Shown here piece by piece: positions 47,570 to 57,555 of a stretch of 64,000 nt of DNA. Origin of the DNA: Oceanimonas baumannii (GTDB taxonomy: Bacteria; Pseudomonadota; Gammaproteobacteria; Enterobacterales; Aeromonadaceae); the NCBI RefSeq assembly GCF_002245495.1, contig NZ_NQJF01000002.1, positions 310,001 to 374,000 on the forward strand. Direction: 5' to 3'. Position numbers and translations under genes: made by a program. Within the stretch, counting starts at the first letter, position 1. Every line of letters begins with the position of its first letter. The notes below the pieces were generated by a model. The model did no database searches. It saw only the letters and a list, made by a program, of their open reading frames with translations, and was not told the origin of the DNA.

Positions 47570-48577
47570 TTAAAGGTTGGCAATAATCGCGTCGGTAAAC
47601 TCTGTGGTGCTGGCTGTGCCGCCCAGATCCCGGGTAACGGTCTGGCCTTCGGCAATGGTTTTACGCACGGCATTGCGGATTTGTGCAGCCTTGTCGGCCA
47701 TGCCCAGGTGTTCCAGCATCTGAATGGAGGCCAGGATCACCGAGCAGGGGTTGGCAATGTTCTGGCCGGCAATATCAGGGGCCGAGCCGTGCACGGCTTC
47801 AAAAATGGCCACGTCTTTGCCGATATTGGCACCCGGAGCCATACCCAGACCGCCTACCAGGCCGGCGCAGAGATCGGAAAGAATGTCACCGAACAGGTTG
47901 GTGGTGATAATCACATCAAAGCGCTCGGGATACATCACCAGGTTCATGCAGGCGGCATCCACGATCATTTCATTGGTTTCAATATCGGGATAACGCTGAG
48001 CAATTTCCCGTGCCACTTCCAAAAACAAACCGGAGGTAGACTTGAGAATATTGGCCTTGTGGACCACGGTGACCTTTTTGCGGCCTTCATTGCGGGCCAG
48101 CTCATAACCAAAGGTCACAATACGCTCGGCTCCCTCGCGAGTGATAATGCTCATGGCCTCGGCGCTGCTGTTATCATCGGCGCGCTTTTGTCCGGCACCG
48201 GAATACATGCCTTCGGTATTTTCCCGAATGGTAATGATATCGATGTTTTCAAAGCGGCTTTTCGTGCCTTCAAACGACACTACCGGGCGTACGTTGGCGT
48301 AGAGGTTGAAAAGCTTGCGAAGGGAAACGTTAATGGAGGTAAAGCCGCCGCCTACCGGTGTGGTAAGAGGGCCTTTCAGGGCAATTTTGTTCTGGCTGAT
48401 CTGGTCCAGGGTTATCTGAGGAAGAAGCTCGCCGTGTTTTTCCAGGGCCATCAGGCCGGCATCGGCGTAGTCATAGTGAAAATTACAACCTGCGTGATCC
48501 ATAATGCGCAGGGCGGCATCGATAATGCTGGGACCGATGCCATCACCCGGGATCACGGTAATACTGCGTTTGTTCAT
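47570..48577 (-). CDS. NAD-type isocitrate dehydrogenase
   Basis: The enzyme oxidises isocitrate to 2-oxoglutarate in the TCA cycle. At 335 residues it is the short form, close to the mitochondrial NAD-dependent enzyme: SINVSLRKLFNLYANVRPVV and IITIRENTEGMYSG hold the substrate-binding Ser and Arg residues, and GDILSDLCAGLVGGLGMAPG follows. 3-isopropylmalate dehydrogenase is excluded by the SxNxxLR loop and Tyr-Ala-Asn-Val-Arg segment. The NADP-type E. coli Icd is longer (416). Coenzyme choice is inferred from overall resemblance. Confidence 0.88.
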   Translation of the reverse strand: MNKRSITVIPGDGIGPSIIDAALRIMDHAGCNFHYDYADAGLMALEKHGELLPQITLDQISQNKIALKGPLTTPVGGGFTSINVSLRKLFNLYANVRPVVSFEGTKSRFENIDIITIRENTEGMYSGAGQKRADDNSSAEAMSIITREGAERIVTFGYELARNEGRKKVTVVHKANILKSTSGLFLEVAREIAQRYPDIETNEMIVDAACMNLVMYPERFDVIITTNLFGDILSDLCAGLVGGLGMAPGANIGKDVAIFEAVHGSAPDIAGQNIANPCSVILASIQMLEHLGMADKAAQIRNAVRKTIAEGQTVTRDLGGTASTTEFTDAIIANL

Positions 48578-48653
48578 GGGGCAGCTTCCGTTATCAATGG
48601 TTGGTTTACGTTCTGTTTAGCAGCGACTTTATAACATTTTGTTCCCATTATGC

Positions 48654-49442
48654 CTATGGCTCTTTGGTCTGATTGTGATATCGAAGCTGCTGAAGATTAA
48701 CCCCTAGCTCAATATCATCCACCAGTTTCACAAGTTGTCGCGCCAACAGAGCATCATTTTTATGCTTTTGAACAGTATTTTGTTCTTTGCCGGTGGCCGT
48801 GATGGTCAGGATGGTATCCAGGTTATCAAGTTGTTGCAGTAACTTTTGGGCTCGTTTGGGCCCAATTCCGGGCACGCCTTTCACATTACTACCGGTCACG
48901 CCGGTCAGTGCCCAGTAATCCACCAGTTGCTGCGGGGACAGACCGAATTTCTGCTGTACATGTGCTTCATCCAGCCAGCGCTGGCCAAAGTGATCCCATA
49001 GCTGAATATGGGGCCCCAGCAGCTGGCAAAAGCCCTTGTCGGTCGACACGATAACGCTGTTTCCGCCATGGCGGGCCAGCTGGCAGGCCAGGGTAGCCAC
49101 CAGATCGTCGGCTTCTTCACTGTCCGACAGCAGGGCACTGATGCCCTGTTGCAACAGCGCCTGCTGCAGCTCGTCCAGGTAACCGGACAACTCTGCCGGC
49201 ATGGGCTGGCGATTGGCTTTGTATTCCGGGTACAGCCGGTGGCGAAATCCCACCGGTGCGCCATCAAAGACAGCCACCACATGACTTGGCCGAAACCGGC
49301 CCAGCAGCTTTCCGGTCGCCTGCACCAGGGCGGCACGTGTTGCCGCCAGTTGTGCTTCGGGCTGGGCATACTGGTTAAGTTGCACCGCATGCAGCCGGCG
49401 CACCAGGTTCATCGCATCCAGAATCAGCAGCTGAGCGGGCAT
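48654..49442 (-). CDS. xni: Flap endonuclease Xni (ExoIX)
   Basis: Xni is a 5'-flap endonuclease related to the 5'-nuclease domain of DNA polymerase I. The 262 residues contain VVAVFDGAPVGFRHRLYPEY, the acidic cluster SEEADDLVATLACQLARHG and the helix-hairpin-helix GVTGSNVKGVPGIGPKRAQK. It starts 1 base after the ppnN stop, as part of a ppnN-xni pair. Confidence 0.93.
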   Translation of the reverse strand: MPAQLLILDAMNLVRRLHAVQLNQYAQPEAQLAATRAALVQATGKLLGRFRPSHVVAVFDGAPVGFRHRLYPEYKANRQPMPAELSGYLDELQQALLQQGISALLSDSEEADDLVATLACQLARHGGNSVIVSTDKGFCQLLGPHIQLWDHFGQRWLDEAHVQQKFGLSPQQLVDYWALTGVTGSNVKGVPGIGPKRAQKLLQQLDNLDTILTITATGKEQNTVQKHKNDALLARQLVKLVDDIELGVNLQQLRYHNQTKEP

Positions 49443-49443
49443 G

Positions 49444-50799
49444 TCAGCGGCTGATGCGATAGCAAGGCACGTAGGCCGAGCCGGGCAGTTTCATACGTTG
49501 CTGCTCCACAAACTGCCGTAGCAGCTTGTCCATCATCTTCATCAGGCGGGGATCGCCATTAATCAAAAACGGCCCTTTTTTCTCAATGGCATGCAGCCCG
49601 CTTTCCTTTACATTGCCCGCGACAATGCCGGAAAATGCCCGCCGCAGGTTGGCTGCCAGTTGCTGCGGGGCCTGATCCCAGTGCAGATTCAGGTTGGCCA
49701 TACTTTCGTGATCTGGGTTAAAAGGCAGCTGGAATTCCGGCTCAACTTTCAATGACCAGTTAAAGGAGTAGGCATCGCCCACTGACTTGCGGTAATCCCG
49801 TACCATTGGCATGGTGGTTTTTATGCGGCGGGCGACTTCTGCCGGGTCATCAATAATAATTTCATACAGGCTCTGTGCATCCGGGCCCAGAGTACTGCCG
49901 ATAAACTCATCAATACTGCGAAAATAATCAGCACTTTCTTTAGGGCCGGTGAGAATAATGGGCAGCGGCTGATTCCGGTTTTCCGGGTGCATCATAATGC
50001 CGAGGATATACAGAATTTCTTCTGCTGTGCCCACGCCACCTGGGAAAATAATAATGCCGTGGCCCAGGCGGACAAAGGCTTCCAGCCGCTTTTCAATATC
50101 CGGCAGAATCACCAGCTCGTTGACAATCGGGTTAGGTGGCTCGGCGGCAATAATGGAAGGCTCGGTCAGGCCGATATAACGGCTGCCGGTAACCCGCTGC
50201 TTGGCATGGCCGACGGCTGCTCCCTTCATGGGACCTTCCATGGCTCCCGGACCACAGCCGGTGCAAATATTCAGCTCGCGCAGCCCCAGCTCATTACCTA
50301 CCTCACGGGTATACTGATATTCCACCGGGCTGATGGAGTGCCCCCCCCAACAGACCACCAGATTAGGATCGGCTCCCGGGTTAATGGCTTTGGCATGACG
50401 TAAAATGGAAAATACCAGATCGGTGATATGCGTAGAGGCCGTTAAGTTAAACAGTGAGCTGGCCTGTAAATGGCTATTGACATAGATAATGTCCCGCAGT
50501 ACAGAAAACAGATGGTCCTGAATGCTGCGTATAATTTCACCATCTACAAAAGCATGCTCGGGAGGGTTGAACAACTCCAGTTTAATACCCCGTTCACGGC
50601 GGATAACATTAATGTCAAAGTCTTTATAGCGTTCCAGTATTTCTTTGGAGCTGTCGGTTTTACTGCCGGAGTTAAGTACCGCTAAAGCACAATTTCTGAA
50701 CAAATGATACAGACTGCCTGAAGCTGACTGCTTGAGGCGATCCACCTCCATTTGCGACAACAGATTCATGCTGCCAACCGGATTAATATGGGTGATCAT
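49444..50799 (-). CDS. ppnN: Pyrimidine/purine-5'-nucleotide nucleosidase PpnN
   Basis: PpnN splits nucleoside monophosphates to base and ribose 5-phosphate and is controlled by (p)ppGpp in E. coli. The LOG-fold core shows [38 protein letters not shown] and the PGGxGTxxE motif [18 protein letters not shown]. Flanking N- and C-terminal regulatory parts give 451 residues, the YgdH length. It precedes xni and follows a diguanylate cyclase on the same strand. Confidence 0.94.
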   Translation of the reverse strand: MITHINPVGSMNLLSQMEVDRLKQSASGSLYHLFRNCALAVLNSGSKTDSSKEILERYKDFDINVIRRERGIKLELFNPPEHAFVDGEIIRSIQDHLFSVLRDIIYVNSHLQASSLFNLTASTHITDLVFSILRHAKAINPGADPNLVVCWGGHSISPVEYQYTREVGNELGLRELNICTGCGPGAMEGPMKGAAVGHAKQRVTGSRYIGLTEPSIIAAEPPNPIVNELVILPDIEKRLEAFVRLGHGIIIFPGGVGTAEEILYILGIMMHPENRNQPLPIILTGPKESADYFRSIDEFIGSTLGPDAQSLYEIIIDDPAEVARRIKTTMPMVRDYRKSVGDAYSFNWSLKVEPEFQLPFNPDHESMANLNLHWDQAPQQLAANLRRAFSGIVAGNVKESGLHAIEKKGPFLINGDPRLMKMMDKLLRQFVEQQRMKLPGSAYVPCYRISR

Positions 50800-50828
50800 A
50801 ATGTATCTCTGAGTTGTAATGAGCAGGC

Positions 50829-52334
50829 TCAGGCAATGACGAGCTGATTACGGCCTGCATTTTTTGCCCTGTAAAGGGCCTGATCGGCGCGTTCCAGAGC
50901 CGTGGTAATGGTGTCCCCGGGTTGTAACAGGGTGGCTCCTATAGAAACGGTGATGGTAACGCGCTCCTGTTTAAAGCTGAACGGGATGGCCTCAATTTTT
51001 TGGCGCAACTGATGTAAAGGCCGGTGCAATAATATCGGGTCAACATCCAGCATTAAAATGGCAAATTCTTCCCCGCCAAACCGGGCAATAAAGTCACTTT
51101 CTTTTAAACTGTTACGCAGTGTGCGGGCAATCAGGCGTAATGCCTTGTCGCCTGCCAGGTGGCCGTACTGGTCGTTAATTTTCTTAAAGAAATCCACATC
51201 CAACAGCACAATGCACAGCGGGCTTTGCGTTTTCTGCCAGCGCGCAAAGTCAACTTTCAGTCGTTCATCAAGCGCGGTCCGGTTATAAATCTGTGTAAGT
51301 CCGTCTATCATCAGCTTTTCATTCTGACTGGTAAGACGCCGCCGGTAGTCACTGGTCTGCTGTTTAAGTTTACCGACTTCATTTTCAAGTGATTCAAGCT
51401 GGCTTAACAGAGCAGCTTCTCGTTGCTGCAGCTGAGCATGTTGTTGCGCCACTGTTTTCAGGCCATTGAGGTGGGCAACGATGCTTTGTGCCAGTGATGT
51501 ATCAAGGTGTCCGGACAAATGCCGGTCAATAGCATGGATCTCTTCTACCAGGCTGGCATCCTGAATCTGGCGGGCACTGACAATCCTCTTACCTTCACTG
51601 ACCGAGGTCAGGCATTGTGTCTGCATGCTTTCCAGATTGTTATTCAGCCGCAGTAAAAAGCGGCTGGAAAGCTGACGTTCTAGACGGCTGCCTTCGATAA
51701 CCAGCGCTATCAGCCGCAGGCAGTGGGCTGGCAGGTTGGTGTGGTCACTCTGTGCAAGCAGCAGTTGCTTAATGCTGTTAATTTCGTTGCCGACATCTCC
51801 GGTATAGCTCAGCTCATCGATCAGGGTAAGTAAACGCTGACAGATTTCCTGTTGACGAGCACGCTCCTGCTGCCGCTGTTGTGCGCAAACAGAGACCGCC
51901 TGCTGGTAGCACTCCAGTAGGGGATAAAGGTAATAAATAATATGGCCATTACCCTCAAGCGCTGTAATCAGGCCGGACAACCGTTCTTCAGCGTAATCGG
52001 CTTCCTGTAAAAAATGTGCGGCCTGCAACAATTGCTCACGGCTTTGCTGCTGCTGCTCCTGCTGTTGTTGCTGATGGCGTTTCAAAAATGTCAGTTGTGC
52101 CTGCAGCGCATCAATTAGCGTCGCCTCATTGCTGTTCGATGCCTTATTGTGCGTGTGTGCAGGTGACAAGTTTCCGAGCAGCTTTTGCCATTGTACCCGC
52201 AGGCCATGGTTATCTTCCTGTCCGGAGAGCGCCCCGTCATCGGACAAACTGTGCTGCAGGCCATCACACAGGGTTTCCAGCGCTGTGATGGCAGATGGCA
52301 GATCCTTTAGCATCCAGAGATCATCATTATTCAT
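50829..52334 (-). CDS. Cytoplasmic coiled-coil diguanylate cyclase (GGEEF)
   Basis: The protein of 501 residues has no membrane helix. A long Gln-rich helical N-terminal part (about 1-325) ends in a coiled coil ([20 protein letters not shown]), followed by a GGDEF domain starting [16 protein letters not shown]. The active motif is [12 protein letters not shown], so it should make cyclic di-GMP. The inhibitory-site position five residues earlier reads KESD instead of RxxD, so product inhibition may be weak. The signal sensed by the N-terminal part is unknown. Confidence 0.9.
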   Translation of the reverse strand: MNNDDLWMLKDLPSAITALETLCDGLQHSLSDDGALSGQEDNHGLRVQWQKLLGNLSPAHTHNKASNSNEATLIDALQAQLTFLKRHQQQQQEQQQQSREQLLQAAHFLQEADYAEERLSGLITALEGNGHIIYYLYPLLECYQQAVSVCAQQRQQERARQQEICQRLLTLIDELSYTGDVGNEINSIKQLLLAQSDHTNLPAHCLRLIALVIEGSRLERQLSSRFLLRLNNNLESMQTQCLTSVSEGKRIVSARQIQDASLVEEIHAIDRHLSGHLDTSLAQSIVAHLNGLKTVAQQHAQLQQREAALLSQLESLENEVGKLKQQTSDYRRRLTSQNEKLMIDGLTQIYNRTALDERLKVDFARWQKTQSPLCIVLLDVDFFKKINDQYGHLAGDKALRLIARTLRNSLKESDFIARFGGEEFAILMLDVDPILLHRPLHQLRQKIEAIPFSFKQERVTITVSIGATLLQPGDTITTALERADQALYRAKNAGRNQLVIA

Positions 52335-52360
52335 TATTCACCATAAGGCTCTCACAGCGA

Positions 52361-54616
52361 CTATCCCTGATGTGTCGATGGTAACTCGGGTTGAAGTGCT
52401 TGCCAGTCAATTTGTTGTTTTTTATGAGAGCTGTTCACTTTTACCAGCCCTTTCATAATACCCTGAATGCAACAGCTGCGTACGTCACCGGTAAAAAAGG
52501 CTGCTTGCTGACAATCTACAGCCACCAGTTCAACCCAAGCTGATTCCTGTGTAATTTCCGCCAGTTGTCGAGCACCGGCAAGCGCCAGGTAGAGAATATC
52601 GCCAAGGCGTAAATCGTCGAGCGCATTGGGTGCTTTGGGTAAAAACGGGTGTCCGATAATGCCGGTAAAAATGCGTCTGTCCAGTTCATACTGGCAAGGG
52701 AACTCGGCAAACATACGCTCCAGCGCGGTTAAAATGGGGGCCAATTCGGCAACTTCCTTTTGTGGAATCGCATAAATAAACTGACCATCACGCAGATCAT
52801 AAAGCCGGGACCTGGGGTGAATGCGGCCACGCAGATAAGCTCCCAGTTGTTGTTGGATCTCGGTAGACTGTGCCAGTCCCAGCCGCTCCCTTAGACTGCT
52901 CATAAAGGGTACCTGCAACAGCAGGTAATAAATCTTGTCATCAAAAGGCCGGGCCTGTTCTTCGTTCAGGTACCACTGTTCAGATCGTTGCTGCTGGCGG
53001 GCCATTTCCTTGGGCAGCCGTTGCATCAGTTTACGCCAGTTGGGCAGCCCGGTAAGGGGTTCAATTAATAAAGACTGTTGCAGCTCCTGATTTTGCCGCC
53101 ACAGGCGGCGGCTGCGAATATGGTTACGTAGCAGTCCATAAAGTAACAGTGGCGACAGCAGGCTCAGGCCTGCTGCCAGCAGAGCAAAGCGCTCCCTGTC
53201 CTGCAGTAGTTTTTCACTGCGTCTGCCCAGTTCGCTTAGTTCGCGTTCTTGTTGCAGTTGTAATTCATTATCCTGAACCAGGCTCTGGGTTAGTAACCGA
53301 TTAACATTAGTGGCTCGCTGGAAATAGGCATGCAGTGCTTTTTGATGTGTCAGCGCGGCGGCCATATTGCCACTTTGTTCAAACAGCTGTGCCAGCAAGC
53401 GGTGTGTTTCCATTAATTTCACTACATCATCAAGCTGTTCAGCGATGATTCTCGCCCGTTCCAGTCGAAGCAGCGCCACACCATATTCTGTTTGTGCCAG
53501 GTGCATTTTGCCCAGTTGAATCAGTGTATCGGCCAGGTGAGGAAGATCGTGCGTACGTTCAAACCCGGTTCGAGCCAGATCCAGGTAGTGCTGGGCTTCC
53601 TTATAACTTCCCAGCCAGGAATAAGACTGACCGATCTCCAGATAAAGTGCTGCCATTTGCTCGGTATCGCCCTGGATTTTCACTAAATCCAGGGCATTAA
53701 AAAAGTATACCAGTGCCAGGTTGGCATCATTGCCGGCCCGGGTAACCCGGCCCAGGTTAAGCAGTGAGCTTATCAGCAGCGGGCTGTTACCCAGCTGTTC
53801 AAATTCGGTGGTGGACTGGTTGGCAAATTGCAGAGCTTTGTCGTTCTGGCCCAGGGCAGCATAAATGGCAGCCGTTTTTTTGGCGGCCAGGGCCTTAACA
53901 TAAAACTGGCGGCGATCGCCCAGTACATCCAGGGTTTCCAGAAAATGGGAGAGTGCCAGTTCGTCCTGCTGCAATTGCAGATAGTAATCGCCCAACAAAA
54001 AGTTGGCCCACGACTGGTGCAGGGCATCATCCTGTTGCAATGCCTGCAGACGCACCTGTTCTAATAGCTGACGGGCTTCATCGTAACGGTGCCGGTACAT
54101 CAGCAGGGTTGCCTGCAGCAACTGCAGATCCCCCATCAGCGTCAGGTCGGATGGCAGAATGGCCTTCTGGGCTTCATCCAGCAAGGTCTGCGCCTGATCC
54201 ACATGCTCGCTGGCCAGGGCCAGTTTGGCTTTTATCAGCAGGGCTGTGACCAGTGCATCGGACTGACGGTGCCGTCGGGCCAGGCTGATAGCCTGGTTAA
54301 TACTGGCATCGGCGGTCAGTAACTGGTCGTCGTTGGCCTGACACAAGGCCTGCAGCTGCCATGCGGTAAAGGTCTGTCCCCGGGTACGGTAGCGTTTGGC
54401 CTGCTCCAGTTTGTCCAGCTCCTGCCGGGAGTTGAACATGGAGGCCGGCTTGGCTTCTTTACGTTGCAGAAAGAAGTGAGTAAGTGCCACGCATTCACCG
54501 GGCCGGCTCAGCATAAGTCGCCGGGCCCGCTGCAGTTCAGCGGGCTCAGGTTGGTAAGATGACAGCGGCGGTGCGCCCGCCAGATGTGACACCAGAACGG
54601 CGACAGACAGAATCAC
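52361..54616 (-). CDS. TPR sensor protein with degenerate GGDEF domain
   Basis: A 751-residue protein from GTG 54616. A signal-like hydrophobic start (ILSVAVLVSHLAGAPP) leads to a periplasmic TPR array (about residues 60-450). A membrane helix follows near residue 490 (LLAAGLSLLSPLLLYGLL), then a cytoplasmic GGDEF-like domain that opens IEPLTGLPNWRKLMQRL. Where GGDEF should be it reads LRDGQFIYAIP, so cyclase activity is unlikely. The N-terminus lacks a basic n-region and may be affected by a frameshift (see findings). Neighbour of an intact GGEEF protein. Confidence 0.85.
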   Translation of the reverse strand: MILSVAVLVSHLAGAPPLSSYQPEPAELQRARRLMLSRPGECVALTHFFLQRKEAKPASMFNSRQELDKLEQAKRYRTRGQTFTAWQLQALCQANDDQLLTADASINQAISLARRHRQSDALVTALLIKAKLALASEHVDQAQTLLDEAQKAILPSDLTLMGDLQLLQATLLMYRHRYDEARQLLEQVRLQALQQDDALHQSWANFLLGDYYLQLQQDELALSHFLETLDVLGDRRQFYVKALAAKKTAAIYAALGQNDKALQFANQSTTEFEQLGNSPLLISSLLNLGRVTRAGNDANLALVYFFNALDLVKIQGDTEQMAALYLEIGQSYSWLGSYKEAQHYLDLARTGFERTHDLPHLADTLIQLGKMHLAQTEYGVALLRLERARIIAEQLDDVVKLMETHRLLAQLFEQSGNMAAALTHQKALHAYFQRATNVNRLLTQSLVQDNELQLQQERELSELGRRSEKLLQDRERFALLAAGLSLLSPLLLYGLLRNHIRSRRLWRQNQELQQSLLIEPLTGLPNWRKLMQRLPKEMARQQQRSEQWYLNEEQARPFDDKIYYLLLQVPFMSSLRERLGLAQSTEIQQQLGAYLRGRIHPRSRLYDLRDGQFIYAIPQKEVAELAPILTALERMFAEFPCQYELDRRIFTGIIGHPFLPKAPNALDDLRLGDILYLALAGARQLAEITQESAWVELVAVDCQQAAFFTGDVRSCCIQGIMKGLVKVNSSHKKQQIDWQALQPELPSTHQG

Positions 54617-54699
54617 AATAATCGATACCGAAAAAACCGGGCCAGTAGCGCAGTTTACGAAGCCCGCCTGCCCACGTCCAGCCTTGCCGGTTTAACAAG

Positions 54700-55551
54700 T
54701 TACTGACGCAGCAAACGAACGTTAGCGGCCTTGCCGGCAACATTGCTGCGATAGGGGTTAATATCCAACCCACCCCGGCGGGTGTAGCGGGCATACACGG
54801 TCAGCTCGCTGGGTTTGCAGTGTTGCATAATATCCATAAAAATCCGTTCTACGCACTGCTCGTGAAATTCGTTATGCTGGCGAAAACCCACCAGGTAGCG
54901 CAGCAAGGCATCTTCCCGAATGCGCGGCCCCTGGTAACGGATCATCACGCTGCCCCAGTCGGGCTGGCCGGTTACCAGACAGTTGGACTTGAGCAAATGG
55001 GAGTGCAGGGTTTCGCACACTTCTTCGGTGTCTGTGGCATTGGCCAGCAGATCCGGTACCGGCTGATAATGCTCAATATCAATATCCAGCTGATCAATGC
55101 AGTGGCCGGGCAGGCGGCCAAACTGAGCCGGTGCCATCTGCAGCTCGTAGAGTTTGACCATCACCTTGCCATCGGCGCAGGCGGACAGATCCCGGGCCAG
55201 GGTTTCTTCCACGGCGGTCAGGCTTTCAAAGCGGCTCTGGTTAAAACTGTTCAGGTACAGTTTGAATGACTTTGATTCAATCAGATGGGTACTGGTGGCC
55301 GGCACCCGCACTTCACCCATGGCTACCACCGGCTTCCCTCTGGCATTCAGCCATGACAGCTCATAGAGATTCCATAAATCTTCACCGGAAAAGGGCAGGG
55401 CATCGGCCTGTAGCCCCAGATCATCACGGTTCAGACTGCGGGGCACGGCCTGCAGCTGCCCCGGATCATATTCGCTGACGTAGCTGCTCTGTTTGCCTAA
55501 CTCCAGCCCCGCCAGGGAATCACTGTGCTGATATTTTTGCTCTGGTGTCAT
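54700..55551 (-). CDS. queF: NADPH-dependent preQ0 reductase QueF
   Basis: QueF reduces the nitrile of preQ0 to the amine preQ1 in queuosine biosynthesis. The long two-domain form is present: [40 protein letters not shown], the catalytic Cys in [16 protein letters not shown], and [11 protein letters not shown] and [18 protein letters not shown]. The ATG at 55551 ([19 protein letters not shown]) gives 283 residues as in E. coli; the frame is open upstream, but that part is not family-like. It is divergent from syd. Confidence 0.96.
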   Translation of the reverse strand: MTPEQKYQHSDSLAGLELGKQSSYVSEYDPGQLQAVPRSLNRDDLGLQADALPFSGEDLWNLYELSWLNARGKPVVAMGEVRVPATSTHLIESKSFKLYLNSFNQSRFESLTAVEETLARDLSACADGKVMVKLYELQMAPAQFGRLPGHCIDQLDIDIEHYQPVPDLLANATDTEEVCETLHSHLLKSNCLVTGQPDWGSVMIRYQGPRIREDALLRYLVGFRQHNEFHEQCVERIFMDIMQHCKPSELTVYARYTRRGGLDINPYRSNVAGKAANVRLLRQ

Positions 55552-55624
55552 TTGAATGTCCGGTTGGTAGAATGGGGCTTTCATGTTGTATACATTGCTA
55601 AAGACATTATTGTGAGGGTTTGCC

Positions 55625-56182
55625 ATGCAGAATCAAGTGGTGACGGCACTGGCCGCCCTGTTTGAGCGTTATCAAAGGAACTATGGTCAGCCGCTGGCCG
55701 AACATGATCCCGGTGAGCCATCTCCTGCAGGGCAACTGCCGGCACACCAGGGCAAGGTAGCCTGGCATCCTTATACCCGAGCAGAGCCGGGCTCTTTTGA
55801 CAACCTGGCACAGGCGCTGAATATGCCGGTGCATCCGTCGCTGCCGGCGTTGTTCGGGCATTATTACGCCGGCCATTTACCCCTGTGTTACAAGGGAATG
55901 TTTATTACCTTGCTGCAGCCCTGGAATGACGCTGATTTTGAGCGGTTGCAGCAAAATCAGATCGGCCATCAGCTGATGCAGCAGAAACTGAAGCTGCCAG
56001 CCACCTGGTTTATTGCTACCTGCCGCGATGAACGCCGGCTGATTACCCTGGACAATGTCAGCGGAGCCGTGCTGCTGGAACGCCTGGGGCAGGGGGCTAT
56101 CGGCACTCTGGCTCCGGATCTGGCCACTTTTTTGCACCGGGCCGAACCGGTGGGGCCGCATGCATATCATTTAACGCCGTAG
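55625..56182 (+). CDS. syd: SecY-interacting protein Syd
   Basis: Syd is a cytosolic protein that binds SecY and is thought to check the quality of SecY complexes. The 185 residues show family features [40 protein letters not shown] and LDNVSGAV. It sits divergent from queF, as in E. coli, and ends just before the convergent zinc-ribbon gene. Confidence 0.92.
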   Translation: MQNQVVTALAALFERYQRNYGQPLAEHDPGEPSPAGQLPAHQGKVAWHPYTRAEPGSFDNLAQALNMPVHPSLPALFGHYYAGHLPLCYKGMFITLLQPWNDADFERLQQNQIGHQLMQQKLKLPATWFIATCRDERRLITLDNVSGAVLLERLGQGAIGTLAPDLATFLHRAEPVGPHAYHLTP

Positions 56183-56199
56183 CCCCGTTGCATCCGGAG

Positions 56200-56973
56200 C
56201 TACGATTTAAAGTCCCACGACAGATTCGACACCAGCCGGCAGGGCTCGCAGAAAAAGTCAAAAATATCGTGCAGCGGTGCGTCCAGGTGCCAGTGGTCGC
56301 CGCAACCGGGGCAGTGGCGGGCCTGCTCTGCGGACAGGCTGTCGCCACCCACCCGGTATAAATAATAAAAAGTAGGGACTTTGGTTAAATACTCGATGCG
56401 TTTGGCCAGATCCCGGCCCCGGCGGCTGAGCAGGCTGGTGGGTGATGAAATCTCTTCCACGGCGGCATGCTCCAGAATGGAGCCGTTCATCTGCAGCTGA
56501 TCACAGGCTTCCCAGTCTTCCTGCCATTTTAATACCTGCTTAAAATCCCCGTTGGCCACGGCCGGAATGCGATAAAGCGGTATGGGAGAGAAATGTTCAC
56601 CACAGCGCAGGGGTGAGCAGGTATGCAGATAGCTGGTGTACAGTATCTGCCACCCTGGCGTGTGCGTTTCATCGGTGGTATCGGAATTCAGGTCCGGCCC
56701 GCGGGTGGTGACTTTCGGGCTGGTCAGCCCGGCCTGGTGTAACTGTTCAATGGCCAGCTCCACCTGGCGGCTGTTGTGGCGCGGGTGCAGGCTGTCCTGC
56801 TCGGGACACACAACCCGGCTGATCAGCCAGCCCTGATAAATGGCCGTTGGAAATTCCCGGCCAATAATCTGGCCGTTATAGCGCAGCGCGTCCAGCAACT
56901 GACGAATGGCCTGCTCGGCCCCGGACAGCTGTGTGTCCTGATAACAATCAAACTGAAGTTCACATACCCACAT
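56200..56973 (-). CDS. DUF2310 zinc-ribbon protein
   Basis: A conserved 257-residue protein of unknown role. The C-terminal part carries a zinc ribbon with CPGC (HCPGCGDHWHL) and CEPC (FFCEPCRLVSN), about 23 residues apart. The N-terminal part (MWVCELQFDCYQDTQLSG) has alternating strands and helices without a known motif. Nucleic-acid binding is often suggested for this family but is unproven. It overlaps the stop of the gene upstream on the same strand. Confidence 0.82.
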   Translation of the reverse strand: MWVCELQFDCYQDTQLSGAEQAIRQLLDALRYNGQIIGREFPTAIYQGWLISRVVCPEQDSLHPRHNSRQVELAIEQLHQAGLTSPKVTTRGPDLNSDTTDETHTPGWQILYTSYLHTCSPLRCGEHFSPIPLYRIPAVANGDFKQVLKWQEDWEACDQLQMNGSILEHAAVEEISSPTSLLSRRGRDLAKRIEYLTKVPTFYYLYRVGGDSLSAEQARHCPGCGDHWHLDAPLHDIFDFFCEPCRLVSNLSWDFKS

Positions 56974-57248
56974 CAGACACCGGACTCCTCAAGGCGTGCC
57001 AGCCGAGCTTCCAGCATGCGCACTTTCTCTTCCAGCGCCAGCAGGCGCTGCTCGGGGGATTGTTCGGACGACGTCTCTGCCGGGGCTGCTGTCGGCAGTG
57101 ATTCTGGCGCACTACGATAGCGGTTGACCAGGCTGATCAGCTCAGCCATGTTAACCGGGCCCGACAAGCGGGCCCGTACTGTGGCGGTGGTCACCGCCTT
57201 GCCTTCGGCGGCGAGGCGATGAATAACATCAATAATAGGTTGCGACAT
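56973..57248 (-). CDS. Small helix-turn-helix-like coiled-coil protein
   Basis: I do not assign a family to this 91-residue protein. Residues 1-45 (IIDVIHRLAAEGKAVTTATV, ARLSGPVNMAELISLVNRYR) look like a small winged-helix or KfrA-like DNA-binding segment. An Ala/Ser/Pro linker and a leucine-zipper-like coiled coil follow (LLALEEKVRMLEARLARLEE). GGAG five bases upstream supports ATG 57248. It is coupled to the DUF2310 gene. Confidence 0.75.
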   Translation of the reverse strand: MSQPIIDVIHRLAAEGKAVTTATVRARLSGPVNMAELISLVNRYRSAPESLPTAAPAETSSEQSPEQRLLALEEKVRMLEARLARLEESGV

Positions 57249-57262
57249 GCAAACTCCGTAAA

Positions 57263-57490
57263 TTACCTCAGACTGGCATTCAGCTGATCGATCACCTCAG
57301 CCCAGTCTGAATCCTCCTGCAGTCCTTCTTTTAAAAATGTTGCCTGAGCATTGTTCCAGAAGGGGGCATTAACCAGCTCCATCTCTGGTGGCAGCTTGTG
57401 CTGTTGCAGAAAGTGCTCAATACCTTTATGGCTGGCATCCAGCCCTAACTGTTCAAACAATTCACTGAATGGATGAATCATATGTTCCAT
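57263..57490 (-). CDS. DUF2789 protein
   Basis: A 75-residue conserved protein of unknown function. The family pattern is complete: MIHPFSELFEQLGLDAS, then APFWNNAQATFLKEGLQEDS and DWAEVIDQLNASL. AGGAGG five bases before ATG 57490 settles the start, though ATG 57481 is also in frame. It precedes the two-gene unit with the coiled-coil and zinc-ribbon proteins. Confidence 0.85.
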   Translation of the reverse strand: MEHMIHPFSELFEQLGLDASHKGIEHFLQQHKLPPEMELVNAPFWNNAQATFLKEGLQEDSDWAEVIDQLNASLR

Positions 57491-57555
57491 ATCTTCCTCC
57501 TGTAGGCCCGAGTTGATTCGGGCAAACCGTGCCTGCTTTCTTAATCGCCATTCTT

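Noticed and set aside
47570-48577. 3-isopropylmalate dehydrogenase (LeuB)
   Set aside because: The substrate loop SINVSLR and the YANVRP segment are those of isocitrate dehydrogenase, and no leu genes adjoin.
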